This document shows, one piece after another, positions 60,547 through 64,000 of a stretch of DNA of 64,000 nt. The stretch lies in assembly GCA_902793285.1 (NCBI GenBank), contig CADBCV010000004.1, forward strand, positions 95,138-159,137, given 5' to 3'. Position 1 is the first letter of the stretch. Every line of letters begins with the position of its first letter. The translations under genes and the position numbers were made by a program. The notes beneath the pieces are model-generated. The model was given only the letters and a program-made list of their open reading frames with translations. It did not search any database and had not been told where the DNA came from. Source of the stretch: Oscillospiraceae bacterium (lineage in GTDB: Bacteria > Bacillota > Clostridia > Oscillospirales > Oscillospiraceae).

Positions 60547-61536
60547 TTACGGATACAATTCGACAAGACGCTTTGCCTCGGCGCGCATATCTTCCACCAG
60601 CGATTTGGGCCCGGTGATGCGCACACCGTCGCCCAGCGCGATGATCCAGGCGATAAAGTGACGGCTTGCGCTGACCTCGACCGACGCGGTGAAGGTATCG
60701 TCGTCGATCGGCTGGATCGTGATGTCCTTGCCGAAACGGTCGATCAGCGGTCCGACCATGTTGCTGCGTCCCTCAAGGGTCACGCGCGTGAGCTTGCCGC
60801 CGTACATGCCGAAGAGACCGCGCGTGTATTTCGCGGCGTCGAACTCCTTGAATTGCTGCTTGCCCTCGCGGGGCTTGTCGGTGATGGACAGACGCAGGAT
60901 CTTGTCCACGCGGTAGTGCTTGATCTTTCGGTCGTTTGCATCGTAGGCGACGAGATAGTAGTTTTCATCGTCCCACAGCAGGCACCAGGGGCTGATGCAA
61001 TACCACTCCCCGCCGTGGCGCAGCTCCTGCTCCCTGCGGACGTTCCACTGGAAGTACTGGAAGCGGATCTGCCGGTCGGCGTTGATGGCCTCGTGCAGCA
61101 TGTCCACGTTGTAGAAGATGCTCTCGTTCATGGCCTTGATGCGCCCAGTGATCAGCACCTGCCGCTGGAGGCGCTGGGCCTCGTGGATGCTGGCGAGGGA
61201 TTCGAGTTTTTTGATGAGCTGGCGGGACTTCTTCTCCGTGATGAAACGGGAGCCCTGTACGGCGTCCACCAGCAATTTCAGCTCCGGCAGCTCAAAACGG
61301 CGCGTGGCGAGATGATAAAGCACATTCCGCCCCGACTGTTCACTGAGGATTTCGAGGCCGAATTTCTCCAGTTCGCCGAAGTCCTTGTACAGCGTCTTGC
61401 GCTCGGCGTTCACGCCATAGGCTTCGAGCCGGTCGACGATCTCCTGCAGGGACAGGGCATGGGAATCGTCCGTCTCCTCGGAGAAGATTTTGACAAGATA
61501 GAGCATTTTGAGCTTCTGGTTATCTCCCGCAGCCAT
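60547..61536 (-). CDS. WYL-domain transcriptional regulator
   Basis: Protein of 329 residues with an N-terminal winged helix (KLKMLYLVKIFSEETDDSHA, SLQEIVDRLEAYGVNAERKT), the WYL domain (QIRFQYFQWNVRREQELRHG, GEWYCISPWCLLWDDENYYL, VAYDANDRKIKHYRVDKILR) and a C-terminal WCX part (VEVSASRHFIAWIIALGDGV, RITGPKSLVEDMRAEAKRLV). WYL proteins often control phage-defence loci (for example BrxR). The ATG at 61536 follows GAGGGATGCCCC. It is divergent from a 58-residue gene and ends beside the XRE-controlled microprotein. Confidence 0.92.
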   Translation of the reverse strand: MAAGDNQKLKMLYLVKIFSEETDDSHALSLQEIVDRLEAYGVNAERKTLYKDFGELEKFGLEILSEQSGRNVLYHLATRRFELPELKLLVDAVQGSRFITEKKSRQLIKKLESLASIHEAQRLQRQVLITGRIKAMNESIFYNVDMLHEAINADRQIRFQYFQWNVRREQELRHGGEWYCISPWCLLWDDENYYLVAYDANDRKIKHYRVDKILRLSITDKPREGKQQFKEFDAAKYTRGLFGMYGGKLTRVTLEGRSNMVGPLIDRFGKDITIQPIDDDTFTASVEVSASRHFIAWIIALGDGVRITGPKSLVEDMRAEAKRLVELYP

Positions 61537-61665
61537 GGGGCATCCCTCGCTTTCTGGGGTCAGTATAGCAAAAGAAGCGGCAGGCCGCAAGAATTGCGGG
61601 AAAGTTTTGGTACAGCGTTTGTTGAGACTATTACATTAAACTATTATTTGAAAGGGGTATGAGAT

Positions 61666-61842
61666 GTGGGAATTCAGACGCAGGCGGAGAGCATGGGCTT
61701 TCGCATCGTGGGGATGCTGGTTCGACACAGGGAGCTGGAGCCGACGCATGTGTATCAGTGCTTCCTCGACGAGGCGGAAAACGAGTACATCCTACGGCGG
61801 GGTATTCTGACGATCATCGCCGCCGACGGAAGGGTGTACTGA
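61666..61842 (+). CDS. 58-residue protein with GTG start
   Basis: The frame from GTG at 61666 reads GIQTQAESMGFRIVGMLVRH, RELEPTHVYQCFLDEAENEY and ILRRGILTIIAADGRVY. AAAGGGG is 8 bases before the GTG and a stop lies just upstream, fixing the start. The alternation of strands fits a small beta-rich protein. A competing overlapping frame gives low-complexity sequence and is rejected. Function unknown; it may be controlled by the divergent WYL regulator. Confidence 0.65.
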   Translation: MGIQTQAESMGFRIVGMLVRHRELEPTHVYQCFLDEAENEYILRRGILTIIAADGRVY

Positions 61843-61852
61843 CATGAAAAGC

Positions 61853-61891
61853 GGCCCGAATCCGAGAGCTTGATTTCCTCGGATTCGGGCC
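61853..61891. terminator. Bidirectional terminator
   Basis: GGCCCGAATCCGAG (61853-61866) pairs perfectly with CTCGGATTCGGGCC (61878-61891), between the 58-residue gene and the convergent toxin gene. Confidence 0.85.
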
Positions 61892-61898
61892 GGTACTA

Positions 61899-62213
61899 TT
61901 ATATGATTTTGGTCAGATCATGTCTGCCATAAACAAGCGTTCGCACTTCCATCACATGTCCGATTACCACATAAAACACGAGATAGTTCTTGACCGGGAT
62001 AGCATAATATACATACTTGCGATCTTTCTTTGACCGGTACGGCTCAAAAGCCTCGGGCGCTTTCAGGCGTTCAAGAATGGCCGCCTCCACAGCATCAACG
62101 AAATCCTCGGCTGCAATTGGATTGCGCAGGCGAAATGCGATATAGTCAGCCGTTTCCTGGAGCTTCTCTTCAAAGAGTGGCAGGATTCTCAGGTCATAGC
62201 GCTTTTCTTCCAT
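61899..62213 (-). CDS. RelE/ParE-superfamily toxin (intact copy B)
   Basis: Toxin of 104 residues: MEEKRYDLRILPLFEEKLQE, then TADYIAFRLRNPIAAEDFVD, PYRSKKDRKYVYYAIPVKNY and VFYVVIGHVMEVRTLVYGRH. It overlaps its antitoxin gene by 20 bases. The truncated partner of this gene is at 30332-30418. Confidence 0.88.
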   Translation of the reverse strand: MEEKRYDLRILPLFEEKLQETADYIAFRLRNPIAAEDFVDAVEAAILERLKAPEAFEPYRSKKDRKYVYYAIPVKNYLVFYVVIGHVMEVRTLVYGRHDLTKII

Positions 62214-62466
62214 AGATATTCTTCCTTACGCGGCCAAATACTTCGTCGGCAGAATAGCGGACATCGGAAGAAACCGCCGCGCGATCCGCTTCATCCAAGG
62301 CAAGCTCAATCCCGTCTGTCAGGGCGGAATATTGCTCCAGGCTCATGACAACCATAGAACCATATCCGTTCTTCGTAAGGAAAACAGGCTCTCCGCTTTT
62401 CAATACAATGTCCTCAATTTCCGGATACTTATTTCGTAGATCAGATACCGGTCTGATATTCAGCAT
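62194..62466 (-). CDS. Phd/YefM-type antitoxin (copy B)
   Basis: Antitoxin of 90 residues, nearly the same protein as 30399-30671. AAAGGGGGAGCGTT is a strong ribosome site and a spacer of 64 bp separates it from the cassette protein; both are missing in copy A. With the intact toxin this copy forms a working type II module. Confidence 0.88.
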   Translation of the reverse strand: MLNIRPVSDLRNKYPEIEDIVLKSGEPVFLTKNGYGSMVVMSLEQYSALTDGIELALDEADRAAVSSDVRYSADEVFGRVRKNIYGRKAL

Positions 62467-62530
62467 AACGCTCCCCCTTTCGTTCTATCAGAATCTTATC
62501 ACAATTTTATCATATGTGCAAGTGCGTTTT

Positions 62531-62842
62531 TTAATCTGCATAGTATGCCGCCCAGCCGACATAGCAGCCGTCCTCCGGCATGACCAATATCCCGTCACTG
62601 CATCTGTGCTGTCGTATCAGAAGACATTGCCATACTTCGTCCCGTGAACAAAGGTCTGCATTGTCTTCAATAAACTGACGATCGGCCAGCATGTCCGTGA
62701 TGAAGTTTTCATAGTCCATCTTTCCCAGCTCGATTGTTTTTACGATCCGGTATTCCCGTTCCTGTTCAAATAAGTGTGGCTGTATCAAATCTTCTATTAC
62801 GCGCGGCCTTACTACAAAATAAGCAAAATCTCTCGTCTCCAT
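62531..62842 (-). CDS. Unnamed 103-residue cassette protein, copy B
   Basis: Starts METRDFAYFVVRPRVIEDLI and keeps KMDYENFITDMLADRQFIED and GWAAYYAD, differing from copy A at about 15 residues (for example EQEREYRIVKTIELG, LCSRDEVWQCLLIRQHRCSD). GGAGG precedes the ATG. It is divergent from an RHH protein identical to that of copy A. Conservation of these residues in three copies implies a selected function; none can be named. Confidence 0.8.
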   Translation of the reverse strand: METRDFAYFVVRPRVIEDLIQPHLFEQEREYRIVKTIELGKMDYENFITDMLADRQFIEDNADLCSRDEVWQCLLIRQHRCSDGILVMPEDGCYVGWAAYYAD

Positions 62843-62863
62843 ATCATGTCCTCCAAATCTTAT

Positions 62864-62938
62864 GTACTTAAATTAAGTACATATTGCACATTCTAACATG
62901 TACTTAAAATAAACTCAAATCATCTTTTATTAAGTACA
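62864..62938. promoter_or_regulatory. GTACTTAA operators of cassette B
   Basis: GTACTTAAATTAAGTAC (62864-62880), then GTACTTAA near 62900 and TTAAGTAC near 62930, the same array as in copy A. Confidence 0.7.
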
Positions 62939-62952
62939 TCGGAGGGTGCTGT

Positions 62953-63135
62953 ATGGACACTTTCAAAAAGGATAAAGATAAGCACTTGGGCTTACGCATT
63001 GACAGCGAATTGCATTACAAACTGCATTATATATCTCAATATGAGGGTCGATCTGCCAACGGAGAAGTAATCTATCTGATACGGAAAGCAATCGAAGACT
63101 TTGAAAAACAACATGGCAAAATTGATATGCCGTGA
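62953..63135 (+). CDS. Small ribbon-helix-helix DNA-binding protein, copy B
   Basis: Sixty residues, identical in protein sequence to 31114-31296, while the DNA has about ten third-position changes. That pattern means purifying selection rather than a very recent duplication. GGAGGGTGCTGT precedes the ATG. A terminator (CCCGGTGC/GCGCCGGG, 63166-63185) follows. Confidence 0.85.
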   Translation: MDTFKKDKDKHLGLRIDSELHYKLHYISQYEGRSANGEVIYLIRKAIEDFEKQHGKIDMP

Positions 63136-63165
63136 ATAATTCTGAGCTATTATAATTAAAAAGGT

Positions 63166-63185
63166 CCCGGTGCTGAAGCGCCGGG
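63166..63185. terminator. Terminator after RHH copy B
   Basis: CCCGGTGC, loop TGAA, GCGCCGGG, followed by ATTTCG; equivalent to 31327-31346. Confidence 0.7.
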
Positions 63186-63268
63186 ATTTCGTTTCCAGAA
63201 GAGTTTCAGTTCAGCATGATTGCATTATTCTTACAATGAGACATACCTGTAAAAATGTAGATACAATC

Positions 63269-63296
63269 TTGACAGTTTCTCACAACAGCATACAAT
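63269..63296 (+). promoter_or_regulatory. Promoter of the orphan antitoxin
   Basis: TTGACA (63269-63274), 16 bp, TACAAT (63291-63296), with the same geometry as the promoter at 33021. Confidence 0.7.
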
Positions 63297-63329
63297 AGTG
63301 GCAATAATACATGAACAGGAGGGGATGTT

Positions 63330-63650
63330 ATGGATCAGTTTTCCGTACTGCGGACGAAGAAAACCGTACATATCAGTTGCTTTGACAGAGGTGGAGCCGG
63401 CAGAGTTTTTGATGCGCTAGACCATGATGGCCCCACGATCGTAATGGAAAACGATCACCCGGTTTGTGTTTTACTCTCTCCAAAACAGTATGAGGTCATG
63501 ATAGAAATGCTCTCAGATACACTACTTTTGGAGGAAGCAGAATCTCGTATGGCTATGAATGATGATACAAGGAATAATAGCCAAGAAGAAATGATGCGTA
63601 CTTTGGGAATCAGTCAAGAGGAGCTTGACGCCATCGATGTGGAGATCTGA
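63330..63650 (+). CDS. Orphan Phd/YefM-type antitoxin
   Basis: Protein of 106 residues, paralogous to 33083-33412 (ENDHPVCVLLSPKQYEVMIE, MLSDTLLLEEAESRMAMNDD, EELDAIDVEI). No RelE-like frame follows; the next 230 bp hold only palindromic repeats. GAACAGGAGGGGATGTT precedes the ATG. It could neutralise the toxin at 33409, or regulate only itself. Confidence 0.85.
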   Translation: MDQFSVLRTKKTVHISCFDRGGAGRVFDALDHDGPTIVMENDHPVCVLLSPKQYEVMIEMLSDTLLLEEAESRMAMNDDTRNNSQEEMMRTLGISQEELDAIDVEI

Positions 63651-63660
63651 GAATAAGCAT

Positions 63661-63740
63661 CAAATGCAAATTTGCATTTGGAACACCGATTTTTCACTTT
63701 CAAATGCAAAAGTGGTCAAAAATGGCCATTTTTGCATTTG
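63661..63740. repeat. CAAATGCAAA iterons upstream of the ParM-like gene
   Basis: A perfect 20-bp palindrome CAAATGCAAATTTGCATTTG (63661-63680) is followed by CAAATGCAAA (63701-63710) and TTTGCATTTG (63731-63740). A TATAAT follows at about 63750. Arrays like this next to a parM gene usually serve as centromere and operator. Confidence 0.7.
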
Positions 63741-63883
63741 CTTCCGTATAATAAATATAGAAGGGTAAAACCTCAACAAATAAAATAGCGTGGTGTAAGA
63801 CAAGCCGCCGGTTGCACGAGTTGATCGTGTACCCGGTGGTTTTGCTTTACGGCTGCGCAAATCGAAGAAAGGAGAAAACAAAA

Positions 63884-64000
63884 ATGAATCTTACCAACAC
63901 CAAGCCCGTAATCATCGCCCTCGACCATGGTTACGGCAACATCAAAACCGCGCACGCCATCTTCAAGACCGGCGTGACGGTCTGCGAAAAGGAACCGACC
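63884..64000 (+). CDS. ParM/StbA-type actin-like ATPase, start only
   Basis: The first 39 codons give MNLTNTKPVIIALDHGYGNI and KTAHAIFKTGVTVCEKEPT. ALDHGYGNIK is the phosphate-1 motif of actin-like ATPases of the ParM/Alp7A kind, which move plasmids and integrative elements to daughter cells. AAAGGAGAAAACAAAA precedes the ATG. The gene runs off the right edge. Confidence 0.78.
   Translation, partial: MNLTNTKPVIIALDHGYGNIKTAHAIFKTGVTVCEKEPT

Noticed and set aside
61659-61847. Frame MRCGNSDAGG... overlapping the 58-residue gene
   Set aside because: Low-complexity Arg/Gly/Asp composition; the overlapping GTG frame has a better ribosome site and a protein-like pattern.

Overview
The window looks like the chromosome of a spore-forming, fairly high-GC member of the Clostridia, most likely Oscillospiraceae. 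The evidence is the Gram-positive PolC replicative polymerase, the spoIIGA-sigE sporulation pair, strong AGGAGG-type ribosome sites, and short palindromic interspersed elements of a kind common in that family. No rRNA, tRNA or CRISPR array was seen.

Core region, 1-30.1 kb. A minus-strand cluster runs pyrH, frr, uppS, dxr, rseP, ispG, polC and then a partial polysaccharide deacetylase. It joins UMP synthesis, ribosome recycling, isoprenoid and undecaprenyl-phosphate synthesis, site-2 proteolysis and replication. cdsA, normally between uppS and dxr, is absent. Palindromic repeats sit in most of the gaps. Then come a DMT transporter, spoIIGA-sigE, a candidate small RNA, pgi, a DUF975 membrane protein, trxB-yihY, an acyl-ACP thioesterase, a GT-C-like membrane protein, and a minus-strand run mnmG, mnmA, capD-type dehydratase and a YczE-type membrane protein. 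A secreted proline-rich surface protein on a consensus promoter closes the core.

Accessory region, about 30.3-64 kb, visibly lower in GC. Its left part (30.3-33.7 kb) is dense in toxin-antitoxin and TA-like modules: a decayed Phd/RelE pair, hicAB, an intact Phd/RelE pair, and two copies of an unnamed ~103-residue protein that always sits divergent from a small DNA-binding protein. At 33.8 kb lies a 5' fragment of sigG that breaks off inside a conserved region, followed by mobile-element-like genes. A defence island follows: abiEi-abiEii, a HEPN-type protein, a radical SAM/TcmP pair, a DUF234 ATPase and a large minus-strand operon (57.96-42.2 kb). The operon keeps the BREX type 3 order (regulator, brxF, brxC, pglX, brxHII, pglZ, brxA). 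It also carries a Schlafen-like AlbA_2 protein after brxC and, between pglX and brxHII, a block of a membrane protein, two tiny Ser/Pro-rich proteins and a Ser/Thr kinase. brxC is split by a -1 frame change exactly at an A AAT TTG slippery sequence.

The right end (58.7-64 kb) has element-type regulators (sigma-like factor, XRE repressor, WYL regulator), tiny genes, and a second, intact copy of the 30.3-31.3 kb TA cassette in the same orientation, so the island is bracketed by ~1-kb direct repeats. An orphan antitoxin and the start of an actin-like ParM-type gene with palindromic iterons end the window. The most unusual items are the kinase-bearing BREX-3 variant with its broken brxC, the regulator-swapping 103-residue cassette, the twin-operator divergent promoter at 60.3 kb, and the interrupted sigG.
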